Positions 54,682 through 64,000 of a stretch of 64,000 bases of DNA are shown in pieces; the first letter of the stretch is position 1; each line of letters begins with the position of its first letter. The position numbers were made by a program, and so were the translations under genes. The notes under the pieces were generated by a model. It had not been told where the DNA came from. It worked only from the letters and a program-made list of their open reading frames with translations, and searched no databases. The DNA is from Heliocybe sulcata (taxonomy: Eukaryota; Basidiomycota; Agaricomycetes; Gloeophyllales; Gloeophyllaceae): NCBI GenBank assembly GCA_004369045.1, contig ML213532.1:62001-126000 (forward strand), in the 5' to 3' direction.

Positions 54682-54960
54682 CTAAGCTTTCGCCGTGAGT
54701 ATAACAATTGTCGTAAGACAGGACCAAGCCACAGGTGCGACAGAGTTGAGTTTCACCTGCATAGCTTCAGGAGAGAGATTACAGAGAAAATACCAGCCCC
54801 ATTTGACACGCGAGCGAAACATATGCTCCTTAACAAGGCGGTCGGCTTCAGCATCGATAAGTTCCAAGATGCGTCGGACTGCGAACTGATCAACCGCTGA
54901 GTTCTTACCGATGGTAGGAGTAATCAATCCAGTTATATGCACCAGAATAGAAGGCGTAGA
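54682..54960 (-). CDS. Possible exon of an unrecognised protein
   Basis: An open minus-strand stretch reading HITGLITPTIGKNSAVDQFA, VRRILELIDAEADRLVKEHM, FRSRVKWGWYFLCNLSPEAM and QVKLNSVAPVAWSCLTTIV before a stop at 54682. Its composition looks coding. There is no ATG at its 5' end, so it would be an exon or a gene remnant; the rest is not visible. I recognise no family. It has no copy beside the other U genes. Confidence 0.35.
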   Translation of the reverse strand, partial: STPSILVHITGLITPTIGKNSAVDQFAVRRILELIDAEADRLVKEHMFRSRVKWGWYFLCNLSPEAMQVKLNSVAPVAWSCLTTIVILTAKA

Positions 54961-55309
54961 TGCATCCTACAATGCATATTCGGGCAGTACGGCTTGCATA
55001 TCCGGGGCTAGCTTATCCTTCTCGCCGTGACGATGCTGGTGCAGGTAGCCAACAATATCCACAGGGCGGCCCCTGTGTCTGTAGTATAGTCCTTGGTTCA
55101 TTTGAGACAATTCTAAACAGGTGGTACATGTTGCTACACGAATACTACAGCCCTTAGAGATTCTTGAGCTCGAGCGTGAGATCTCTCGATCAGATGTAAA
55201 ATTACTCGATTAAGTAAGTCTTAACATACGGAGATGCCCGAAAAGTTGACATGCGAAGCTTTGGGGGGCCACTGCCAACGCTATCGGGACCCTACACAAG
55301 TCTCCCTGT

Positions 55310-57755
55310 GAACTCCCGTTGCCCGCCTACTCGGAGTCACTGAGGAGACGTCCGCCAGCAAGTCTAGGTCCTAATGCATACGATCGCTTGCGTCGCATCC
55401 AATTGTACATACTGTACGTGAATAATATCCTCTGTCATTTTACTGTACAGCCCGCTGTGATGTTATTTCAAGAACGGGGCTCGCAACGCACTTCCGCCTT
55501 CCGCCGCCTCTCGACTCAGTCGCACTCGACAACTGCACGAGATCTCAACCCTGTCTCACCTGCCGTCTAGAATTTGAGGAACGCCCTTACGAGGTTGCAC
55601 ACCGAGGAGACACGGGGGCCCATGCCGTGCCCATACTGACGGATGGTAAGACACTGCAGTGGTTGTTTGCGTCGCGGGCTGACAATATTTTGTGCCGAGT
55701 AGCGCGAGTAGAACGACTGAGATTCGCGGATTACACCTGTGGGATTGCAGCACGAATTTCGGATCAGCGTACGAGATGGGCGATAATGCGGTCGAGAGTG
55801 GGAGCACTCGGAGTCAGACAAGGAGCAGATATCGCAGAGACCGCATACCTAGTCATCGTGAACGTGTACCTCCGAGCTTTTAACATCCTTCTCGAGCCCT
55901 CGTCCTGACACGTCGGAATCAACCCGTGATGAGCAGGCTTAGGACGAGACGATGGACTCTGACACCTTCCTGCGCAACATCCTCCACGACGCTCTGTATA
56001 AGGCATAACAGCGTCTTCGCTCTGCAGCACCAGCTTCAGTCTGAGCGGGGCATCCGAGCCAAAGTGAAGTACACTCGCCGAGCTGTGGCTTAATGGACTG
56101 ATCACGTACCTCTCGAATCGGAAGGATACCCTCGATCTAGCCCACTTAGATATCAGAAGTCAATCCATTTAGACGGCCTTCCAATATGACAACTAGACCG
56201 AATGCGTACCTATCGGGTCCAGAGGACACCCTCGATCCAGCCCACTGAGATATCAGAAGCCAATCCGTGTAACGGCCTTCCAATATGACAATATGCCGGA
56301 CGTGAGTGCCCACCTCCATGCTGGCCACGATTGAGATATTTGGCTGTCTCTGCGAGAACCACGTAAGTCGACGAGGAAGGCGGTAGTCATCAAGTACACC
56401 CGATCTGCAGCCGCTTGTAGGAGCGGAAAATACCGTCTATCCATCGCACTGGTGATTGAACTCGGTTTAAGTTCGAAGACAGGAAGCGATACGACGGTAT
56501 TCCTGTTGTCGGATAGTAGGAGACTCGCGGTCTGTAGCTTGGACGCGCGAATTAGTATATGCAGCATACTCAGTGAACAAAAAGCGTTTTCGAGACTGGC
56601 TGAATCTCGCAGCTAGCTAAGTAGGCACCTACTTCTCCATTTTAGACGCATTTTCGGTCCATCGCATCGGCACCTCGAGCTAGCCCGATTCGAGGAGGCT
56701 ACCGGACGGCAGAAAGCGTACTACGCGTCGCAGTGGCCTTCATTACCTTGCTTCAGAGGGACAAAATCATCATGCGCGAGACACTCAAGAATGAAACTGA
56801 AACGACTCACCAAATATTCTGCCGATGGAAGTGAATAAACTCTTCTCACGTCGACGCAGCACCTTCGAGCCGACCGACTGACATCCTCTGCGTTCACGCT
56901 AGACTGATAACAGAGAGACGCCCGACCCTAGCTAGACCGGGACCACGCTGCGATGAGGACGGACGACCACTGACGAGGCTATCCTGGCTTCACGCCGATG
57001 TCGTCGCGGGAAGGAAAGGTGCTAGTTGGTCTCTGCTGATATCTTGCTGTACGCAAAACGAAGCGCCAGGACGCGCCAGAATAGTAGGAAAGACGTAGGC
57101 AGCAGCGAACAAGGTCATGAACCGAGTGGGCAGCAAGACGATGAGTGGGTAGCAAGACGACTAACTAGCATCCGAGCCAACCTTGAAACGACTCTTAAAT
57201 CCAAGCTGAGACGCGCTCCACTCCAAGATCGCCAGGCACTCTGTACACGTCCAGCTGAACCCCGATGAGGAAGACACCATCCCTTCACAAGTGACAAGAT
57301 CGGGCGGATCGAGTATAAAGCTACCGGCTCGAGGCGAGGTTGCGTGTAGAGTGGTCGGCAAAGCGAAAACAGGGAGGTCGTTGCCAGCAGAGCTCGTACG
57401 GATGTATCGGGCACTGGAGGCCTTAGGTTTTGGCGATATCGCAGCATTCGACATGTGCAGTATTCCATGAGTGACGGAGACCAGTCGTAGTGGTGACCAT
57501 AACAGGAACGGAACACGCGGCTTGCTCGTCGACAGAAAATCGGGCTTTGTTCAAACTCCATAAGAATGCAGAGTATCACATCTATTACGATCTCGTGGTC
57601 ATATTCTATGTACAGATGGTATGCGTATCGGAGGAAAAGAGGAATGCAAGCTAAGCTATTATGCTACAGAGCAGGTGCAAAGCGACGATGCAGGTGCGAG
57701 TACAAGATAAAGAAAAAAAAAGAGTCACGGTAACAGAGGAAAAGAGAAGTAAACA
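55310..57755 (-). repeat. V5: degraded V unit next to the HAD gene
   Basis: The longest V unit. Minus traces: SDNRNTVVSLPVFELKPSSI near 56500, QPNISIVASMEVGTHVRH and EGRYTDWLLISQWAGSRVSS near 56200-56330, and MCEDEGSRRMLEVRRY-like CQDEGSRRMLKARRY near 55880. The left edge has CCATACTGACGGATGGTAAG. The right edge (ACAAGATAAAGAAAAAAAAA then GAGTCACGGTAA) leads directly into the 3' end of the HAD gene and is copied beside HAD remnants 1 and 2. About 56200-56280 contains a short local duplication (GTCCAGAGGACACCCTCGAT region and CAGAAG(C/T)CAATCC). Confidence 0.5.
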
Positions 57756-57761
57756 GCCCAA

Positions 57762-59021
57762 TCACAACATCACCGTAAACTTGAGCTTCATATCCTCTCC
57801 CTCCCCCACAGGCGTACACTTGACCCTCTCCATATTCTCCACAATATAATGCGCCCCGCAGTTCTCGATCTTCCTGCGCGTGTGGCTCGTGCACACGGCG
57901 ATGACCGTCGCGCCGCTCGCGACGCCCGCGCGGATGCCCGACGGCGAGTCTTCGAACACGACGCACTTTTTCGCGTCAAAGCCGAGGCACTTTGCGGCGA
58001 GCAGGAAGGGGTCCGGCGCGGGCTTGCCGGCTTTGAGGCGTTTGTCGTCGGCGGTGATGGTCACGGGCGGGGGGGTGATTCCGACGCGGGTCATGCAGCC
58101 GTAGGCTGGGGAGCTTAAATCAGATTGGGATGAAAAGGACGGTTGGGAGGACGTACCATAAGTTTTCGCACCAGAGGTGGCGACGGCGTACCTTCCCTCA
58201 GGTAGGGACTCGATCATCTTCTTCACCCCGGGCAGAATCTTGACAGACCGATCGACACTCGACGCCTCGAGCTGCCACGCCTGGAGCATATGCTTCGCCT
58301 GCTTCGAATCCGCCGCGACGATCTCCTCCTGGTCCTCCTCCATAATCGGGTCCTCGAACACCGCGCTCTCCGACTCGGGGAGCGAGGACATGCGCAGCAT
58401 GTTGCTGAGGCGCGTGCCGAAGGATTGGCGGCGGAGCGACTGGGAGGGCTGCATGGGCGTGAAGCCCGCTAGAGCGGGGCGGGTGGAGATCGAGAACGAG
58501 CCGGAGCGCGAGGGCGGTTGAGAGGACCCGGGCGTGCGCGAGAGCTCGGGCGTCGCCGCGCCAGACGAAAGCGGCGTCGACACCATCGGCGTCCACGACT
58601 CCGGCGTCGCCGGCTGCGACCCCGGGCCGTGCAAGTTATACGCGTCCGCAAAGTACAAAATCGACTCTTCGAATTTCTGGACTTCGTCGTCCATCTCGTG
58701 TGCGCGGATGTCGGGCTTGAACTCGGCGAGGTTGTCGATGGCGCGCTTGCCGTGGGTGGCGGCGATGACGTGTTTTGGGTCCTGGCCGATGTCTTTTGCG
58801 ACTTTGCCCCAGGCGGCTTCGACGGCTGCGATGGAGTCGGTTAGGGTGCCGTCCTGTCAACACACTTGTGTAGTTAGCGACTGGAGGAGAAGGAAAGGAA
58901 GGATACACACCATGTCGAAGAGGACGGCGTCGGCGTAGAATTCCTGCACGTTGCTGCTCTCGGGGGAGGGCGTGCGGGTCATTGCCGGTGACGATGTTGA
59001 GGATGCGACAGAGGTAGACAT
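57762..59021 (-). CDS. HAD-superfamily sugar/glycerol phosphate phosphatase (GPP/DOG type)
   Basis: Three exons give about 380 aa. Exon 1 starts MSTSVASSTSSPAMTRTPSP and ends VLFDM. After a GTGTGT...GACAG intron, the nucleophile motif FDMDGTLTDS is completed, then WGKVAKDIG and ATHGKRAIDNL. Next is a Ser/Pro-rich insert of about 100 residues (TPESWTPMVSTPLSSGAATP, SRSGSFSISTRPALAGFTPM). Then come KILPGVKKMIESLPEGRYAV, ATSGAKTYAYGC (motif II Ser; 51-nt GTACGT intron inside), KAGKPAPDPFLLAAKCLGF (motif III Lys), CVVFEDSPSGIRAG (motif IV) and KFTVML with a stop at 57762. All four HAD motifs are present. The family hydrolyses phosphate esters such as glycerol-1-phosphate or 2-deoxyglucose-6-phosphate; which one is inference. 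Its 3' end is the source of the two truncated copies at 38.1 and 45.7 kb. Confidence 0.88.
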
Positions 59022-59097
59022 TGTTCGAGTAACTCGAAGAGTGGTAGTATGTTTTGATGAGTGGGTGTTGGTGTTTTCTCCATGGCAGACGTTGGGC

Positions 59098-59104
59098 GAT
59101 TATA
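59098..59104 (-). promoter_or_regulatory. TATA box of the HAD phosphatase gene
   Basis: TATATAA on minus, about 80 nt ahead of the ATG at 59021. Confidence 0.5.
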
Positions 59105-61490
59105 TAGCGACAGAGGACTGGTGACGTAGGGGGTTATAAAATATGAGAAACGAGTTGGAGCAACGCACAAAGGGGACGGCGTCGTAAGGAGAAGCCCGAG
59201 GGGACGGTTCCGAGGATGCCGGAAACGTCGTGCAGGGGCCACTGAGGAGCGCAGAGCTTGGTCTTTCCTTTTCCGTCCAACATACGCGAAATCGATGGAC
59301 GAGTGCCGCCCAGAAAGGCAATTTGCGCGCCTCCCCGATCGCAGAATTTGTAGTGGAGCGTCCGGCAAGCAAACGTTTGACGGCGTCTCCTTATCCGGAT
59401 GCCACCCTTCCGCTCCACGGGCTAATCTCATTCATGCCGCGATAGCTTTCGACGTCGGCATTCAGTTTCGGGGTGCAAAGCTGCACTGCAGATCAAATTG
59501 CACAGGGCACGATAGAGGATCCAACAGAGAAGAAACAGGAGGGTTTGGTTACTCGAGCAGAGGGTCAGGGACACCGAGAATGAATTCTCACGTGGCGCCG
59601 ATAAGCAACGGCTTGACGTCGGCCAGTGGCTGTGTAGCTTCGCGAAGATCAGAAGGTCACCTGGTCCACCTGCGACGTAACTCCACTACCAGATTCAAGA
59701 CCGCCACCGCATGGCCTGGCAGCTATACTGAACGCCAGAAGAGACAGTTGACAGAAACGGGGGCATATCTCGCAAACGCCGTTGGCGTTCCTTTAGGGTA
59801 CAACCCTGCACGGCTCCACTGGACGTAAAATCATCGCGGTTGTACGTACAAGACACTCCTTTGATGCTCAACCGTCCTTTCTTCCCAGCAACACTCATCA
59901 TTAATTGTGCGGCCCCACCGTACGACATATAACTGGCCTACGTAACAGCGTTAATTCCGTCCTTGCGTGCGTGGAGCATCAATTGCGTCTTCCGTCGACC
60001 TTCATCTGAGTTTCCTCACTCCGCGGCCGTCTACAGCCATGTGATTCCACGCCAGCGTACCGTAATCTCAGATCCTCCGTGGACGGAAGCTTAAGACGAT
60101 GGGAGGATAAGGGGGCCACCCTCGAGGTCATCGCGCTTCCGTCGTGATCTTTCCTTTCATGACTGCTTTGCTTTGTTCTTGTGTAAATCAGGGTGCAGCG
60201 GGAGAATCAGGGTGCGATGTATACGCCAGGGATATCCCGAGAGCGGGCGAGGTTTATTTTGAGGGCAGCTTCGAGGGTAAGTTTGACTTTGAAGGTGCGA
60301 GCGGTATGATCGTGGCAATCAATCCCGAGACAGCTGGGACTGCGTACTCGCCGGCGGACGTTTACTGAGGCTGCAGCTGCAGCGCCCGTATGCATGAGCA
60401 CCGATGCCGGTACGTCTGTCGCGATCCTGGCGAGTGCAATAGAATCTTCACAGCCATGGCTCCTACGAGGACGGATTGTATACCGACATCGGATAGATCA
60501 TGTACGATCGCCTGCAGCTCAATGGCCGACCCTCCATATCGCCGTTCAAATCGTCAACGGCTTCTATCACCCTCCGACCTTCCCGTCCTCTCATCTATAC
60601 AGTACAGCACGGCTCATACCCTTTCCTCTCGGACCATGCCCGTAACGTCCCAAGAGCTACTTCCCATGGCCGAGCGCCCACGATAACCCATCTGAGATTA
60701 CGATCGGCCGAGGGTGGTGATGCTTGATGCTCAATTCAATTGGCTCCACGAGATGCGAGATGAGTGGGAGACACGGGATGGGAAGATAGACGCCGAGCGG
60801 TGAAGACCACGGGACCGGCGAAGGCTGGCTGCGACACTACTCTTGGAATTTGTACATGCCGGCTCCGGGACGAAAACGCCACCTGTCCTCTCAACTTCAG
60901 GACGAGTCTCTCTTGCACGCGTAGGCAGCTATCCCGTCTCTAGTCTGGGGCTCGCCATCTCTCCTCTGACCGCAAAGTCTCGTTTGGAACCGACACTCTG
61001 ACATGGGCCCAGATATACCAGCGAACAGGCGCAGGCTCGCGAGGACGGCTGAGATGGATTGGTACGATGCCTGGACCTTGTGAGTCTTTTGCACTTCAAC
61101 AGCTTCCACTATCAAGATTATTAGTTGCTCAAGATAGCTACACTTTCGGCTGATCGATGAGGAGGAGACGACATTAATCTTCCAAGCGCCCGGCTTACGT
61201 TATGCTCGTGCTTAAGGAATGCTTGGCCCAAGTTGGTCGAGTTGCATTTCACGTCCACGGTCAAGCCAATCCACAGCACCCACGAGAGATTTTCTGAGAG
61301 CATCCTATGCACCTTAACAACGTACGAGCGAGCAGCGCGTTACAGGACAATTGAGCGTTACTCCGTATTTACGGTGTGCGTCCCTCTTAATCGTCAGAAC
61401 CCATTCATCGTCTGAACAGCAGCTAAGCAAACTGATTTTATCAAGAGCAAACAGTTCTATCACCACAAAATTAAGAACTCCATCCTAAGC
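59105..61490. other. Long intergenic stretch with no supportable gene
   Basis: Frames on both strands lack recognisable domains. The most gene-like is 60144-60368 plus (CDVYARDIPRAGEVYFEG, then SFEGKFDFEGASGMIVAINP), which has a slightly biased composition but no start context or splice pattern I trust. Position 61350-61490 is the duplicated 3' flank of SSP copy 2. Confidence 0.4.
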
Positions 61491-62139
61491 TCATGTCGCA
61501 GTCGCCACCATATTCAACGTGACCCCATAACACGTCCCCACATCATACGCAGCGCTGCCCTCCGTGGCATTATACACCACCGCGTCAAACTGCCCGTCGC
61601 TGCATATCGAGAACAGATCCGTCCGGCCGTTTATCGCTAGCAGCGGGTACCCGTTTCCTGGAACCTATACGCATATCAGTTATGAAGTAGGAAGGGGAAG
61701 AGGGGAGGGGACGTACGAGGATCCCGCAGAAGCCGGGCACCGGGTCGACGGGCGCGTTGGCGGTGAATTGGAGGAAGGACCCGGGTGTGGCGCTGGTGAG
61801 CGCGGTGGACTGTGCTGTGATGCTGCCGTTGGTTATTGCGAGGCTTGTGTTGGGGGAGGTGGTGACGGGATAGGTCGCTACCGTCTGTCGCCATCCAGAT
61901 TACAACGCGAATGAGGAAGCGAGAGAGAGGAGACGTACTACGAGGTAGAAGTCCTGGGCCCCGTGCGCGGACTCTGCGAGCGTGAGCGGCGCGCCGGTGA
62001 TGTTCGCGTTCGGGAGCGTCGTGTTTATCGCTGCGAGCGTGAAGGTGTGGAACCCGGTGAGGTAGCAGTTGCCCGCGGATTGGCGCGGGGAAAGGGGCGC
62101 TGCTGCGGCGAGAGGAAGTATGAGGGCGAGCCAGAGCAT
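61491..62139 (-). CDS. Small secreted protein, SSP family copy 2
   Basis: Three exons. Exon 1 MLWLALILPLAAAAPLSPRQ is a signal peptide ending in a Lys/Arg-type processing region (PRQ), then CYLTGFHTFTLAAINTTLPN and DFYLV. Exon 2 (after GTACGT...GACAG) has TVATYPVTTSPNTSLAITNG, STALTSATPGSFLQFTANAP and PGFCGIL. Exon 3 has YPLLAINGRTDLFSICSDGQ, FDAVVYNATEGSAAYDVGTC and YGVTLNMVATAT, with TGA at 61491. The product is about 180 aa, secreted, with several N-X-T/S sites and Cys in each exon. It is a near-identical tandem duplicate of the gene at 63211. The function is unknown; no homology to a named enzyme is evident to me. Confidence 0.82.
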
Positions 62140-62203
62140 GATACGCGGGGAGTTGCTTATGGGGGTTAGGACGATGAGGATGGTGAGCAGCCTATGGACA
62201 GCG

Positions 62204-62210
62204 TTTTATA
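62204..62210 (-). promoter_or_regulatory. TATA box of SSP copy 2
   Basis: TATAAAA on minus, about 65-70 nt ahead of the ATG at 62139, within a 75-bp stretch almost identical to that before copy 3. Confidence 0.6.
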
Positions 62211-62215
62211 CCCCG

Positions 62216-62782
62216 CGCTGGATCAAGCGGCCAAGAAGGACGGCAGTCTCGCCAGATGTGCAGCTAGGACAACCATCAGAGGCACATGCTGTCCACGGCA
62301 AGTTCAGGCCGCGCGAGGGGAGACACGCGAGTGTAAGCATACGGAGCTGCATTCTGGGCGGGAAAGAGTGTAAGCATACGGAGCTGCAGCTGGGGCGGAG
62401 AGAAGACCGGGAGAGTGTGAATGTGCGGTGATGTTGTTTGTGTCTGCGGTGAGGAAGGGTCCTTGAAGTCAATATTCAATTCCCACGTGCCCTGCATAGC
62501 CACTGGCCCGCTACTCCACTGGCCCGCTACTCCAGAGATAAAGGACGTCCAAAGCCGCTTCTTGGTGGTGTCGCAAGGCGTCACATCTCTTCTGACCCAT
62601 ACTCTGCCGCCCATATCTTTCGGCGTACCATGGGTACGACAGAGTCGATTGTAGATGAATATATTGCTGGAATTTGAGATTCGAGGTTGTTGAGGTACGA
62701 GCTCGCAAGCTCGCATACGGTTGACCATGTGAAGTAGGCGCGGGTATCGATTCATGCGAAGAAAGGTTTATCATTTCATAGT
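62216..62782. other. Unique spacer between SSP copies
   Basis: A local tandem repeat AGTGTAAGCATACGGAGCTG occurs twice at about 62330-62386, and CCACTGGCCCGCTACTCCA occurs twice at 62500-62533. No gene is seen. Confidence 0.5.
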
Positions 62783-62913
62783 AAGCTCTCCCGCGGTCCC
62801 GTAAGCAAGAGACGGCGAGAGCTCCATATCGCGGGGAAGTGTGGGTATGGTGCGTCATAAGTGTTTTGTCAACGAATTCGCCGTCTCTTGCTTACGGCAA
62901 TGCGGGAGAGCTT
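62783..62913. repeat. 131-bp inverted-repeat element (MITE-like or hairpin)
   Basis: Left arm 62783-62818 and right arm 62878-62913 are inverse copies (33 of 36 positions match), starting AAGCTCTCCCGC and containing CCGTAAGCAAGAGACGGCGA. The 59-bp loop is unique. The flanks show GT on each side, too short to prove a target duplication. There is no coding capacity. Confidence 0.7.
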
Positions 62914-63049
62914 GTTCGACCTGGGCGGTATAAGGAGCAGCTAGAGCGACGCATTGTCTGCGTCCTGGATATCAAGTCTCTTATCCGCACGACCACAGAA
63001 CTCACATACGATTGACATCCTACGTGCGAGCGTAAGAAGATAGTCGAGC
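62914..63049. other. Spacer, nothing recognised
   Basis: Short unique sequence between the inverted repeat and the duplicated 3' flank of SSP copy 3. Confidence 0.4.
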
Positions 63050-63210
63050 GTATTTACGGTGCGCTTCCCTCTTGATCATCAGAGCCCTTTCGTCGTCTGA
63101 ACAGCGGCACAGCAATCAGATCTTATCAAGCGCAAACAGTCCTACCACTCCAAAGTCCATAGGGAAAGGTGCGAGTGATCACCACAAATTATGAGAACCC
63201 CATCCTACGC

Positions 63211-63887
63211 TCATGTCGCAGTCGCCACCATATTCAACGTAACCGCATAACACGTCCCCACATCATACGCAGCGCTGCCCTCAGTCGCATTATACACCAC
63301 CGCATCAAACTGTCCGTCACTGCATATCGAGAACACATCCGTCCGGCCGTTTATCGCTAGGAGCGGGTACGGGTCTCCTGGTTTCTCCTATACGCTCATC
63401 AGTATCTCTTAGGGAAGGGGAAGGGGAAGGACGTACGAGGATCCCGCAGAATCCGGACACGGGGTCGACTGGCCCGTTGAAGTTGGCGGTGAATTGGAGG
63501 AAGGACCCCGATGTGGCACTGGTGAGCGCGGTAGACTGCACGGCGTTGGCTGTGATGTTTCCGCCGGACATTGCCAGGCTTGGATTGGCGGATGTCGTGA
63601 CGTAGGGATATGTGGCTACCGTCTATCCTATACAATCAGGATCAGGGTATGGGAGGATGAGAGGAGAGGACACGCACGGCGAGGTAAAACTCCTGGAACC
63701 CGTAGACGGAGATGTACTCCCCGAGCATGAGCGGCGCGCCCGTGGTGTTCGCGTTCGGAAGCGTCGTGTTCATCGCGGCGAGGGTGAAGTTGTGGAACCC
63801 CGTGAGGGTACAGTCGCCTGCGGATTGGCGGGCGCTGAGGGGCGCTGCGGCCGCGAGAGGAAGCAAGGTGAGGGCGAGCCAGAGCAT
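63211..63887 (-). CDS. Small secreted protein, SSP family copy 3
   Basis: Start MLWLALTLLPLAAAAPLSAR, then CTLTGFHNFTLAAMNTTLPN, ANTTGAPLMLGEYISVYGF and EFYLA. Exon 2 has TVATYPYVTTSANPSLAMSG, STALTSATSGSFLQFTANFN and SGFCGIL. Exon 3 has YPLLAINGRTDVFSICSDGQ, FDAVVYNATEGSAAYDVGTC and YAVTLNMVATAT, with TGA at 63211. Both introns have GT-AG ends (GTGCGT...GATAG, GTACGT...GTATAG). It differs from copy 2 mainly by short insertions (TANAV, NFNG). The last exon is nearly unchanged between the copies, consistent with a recent duplication under constraint. Confidence 0.83.
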
Positions 63888-63966
63888 GATGCGTGGAAGT
63901 CGAGGGAGGAGTTGCTTAAGGGGGTGTAGGACGAGGATGAGGATGGTGAGCAGCCTATGGACAGCG

Positions 63967-63973
63967 TTTTATA
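63967..63973 (-). promoter_or_regulatory. TATA box of SSP copy 3
   Basis: TATAAAA on minus, about 80 nt ahead of the ATG at 63887, in a flank shared with copy 2 (ATGGTGAGCAGCCTATGGAC). Confidence 0.6.
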
Positions 63974-64000
63974 CCCCCGCGCTGGTTCAGACCGCCGACG

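Larger units (their letters stand above)
61350..63985. repeat. Tandem duplication containing SSP copies 2 and 3
   Basis: Units 61350-62215 and 63050-63985 match over the 3' flank (TATTTACGGTG, CGTCTGAACAGC, TTATCAAG.GCAAACAG), the whole gene, and the promoter (GAGTTGCTTA.GGGGGT to CAGCGTTTTATACC). The unique spacer between units carries the inverted-repeat element. Confidence 0.8.

Noticed and set aside
1-64000. tRNA, rRNA or CRISPR loci
   Set aside because: I looked for the TTCGA T-arm pattern with a matching acceptor stem, rRNA motifs and regularly spaced short repeats and saw none that hold up.

Overview
The window looks like nuclear DNA of a basidiomycete, most likely an agaricomycete mushroom or polypore. 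Genes are split by many 45-80 nt GT-AG introns. There is a Plavaka-type DNA transposon carrying a DUF6532 gene, a plant-like (class II) DAHP synthase, a fungal sulfonate dioxygenase, DM9 domains and several small secreted proteins. I found no rRNA, tRNA or CRISPR. All gene models are hand-spliced.

Left part (1-16.4 kb): TauD/JLP1-type sulfonate dioxygenase (minus, 1267-2703), class II DAHP synthase (plus, 5249-7511), a long coiled-coil/proline-rich protein (plus, 8313-10973), a gene joining an N-terminal helical (4HB-like) domain to two DM9 units (minus, 11631-13742), and a small secreted protein (minus, 14341-15053). A complete-looking 6.6 kb Plavaka element follows (16377-22980). It has inverted ends, a transposase on minus and a divergent DUF6532 gene on plus.

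Middle and right (24.4-59 kb) are dominated by a tandem array. Seven paralogs of one unrecognised two-exon gene (called U1-U7 here) lie on the minus strand, with one orphan C-terminal piece. They alternate with a second, degraded minus-strand family (V1-V5) and a short conserved block (W). Two truncated copies of the 3' end of the HAD phosphatase gene at 57762-59021 sit inside the array, which suggests that the array grew from a HAD(3')-V-U block at its right edge. Six of the seven U genes share an upstream element with a TGACGTCA-type site, usually with a CACGTG E-box, at nearly constant distance from the ATG. The array is interrupted between 29 and 35.7 kb by an acidic protein, a triplicated exon-intron unit, a coiled-coil protein and two small secreted proteins.

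Right end (59-64 kb): mostly empty sequence, then two tandem copies of the small secreted family also present at 14.3 kb, separated by a 131-bp inverted-repeat element. The parts with recognised functions (shikimate entry, sulfonate use, sugar/glycerol phosphate hydrolysis) are ordinary metabolism and do not form a pathway cluster. The unusual content is the U/V array with its shared promoter and the 4HB-DM9-DM9 gene.
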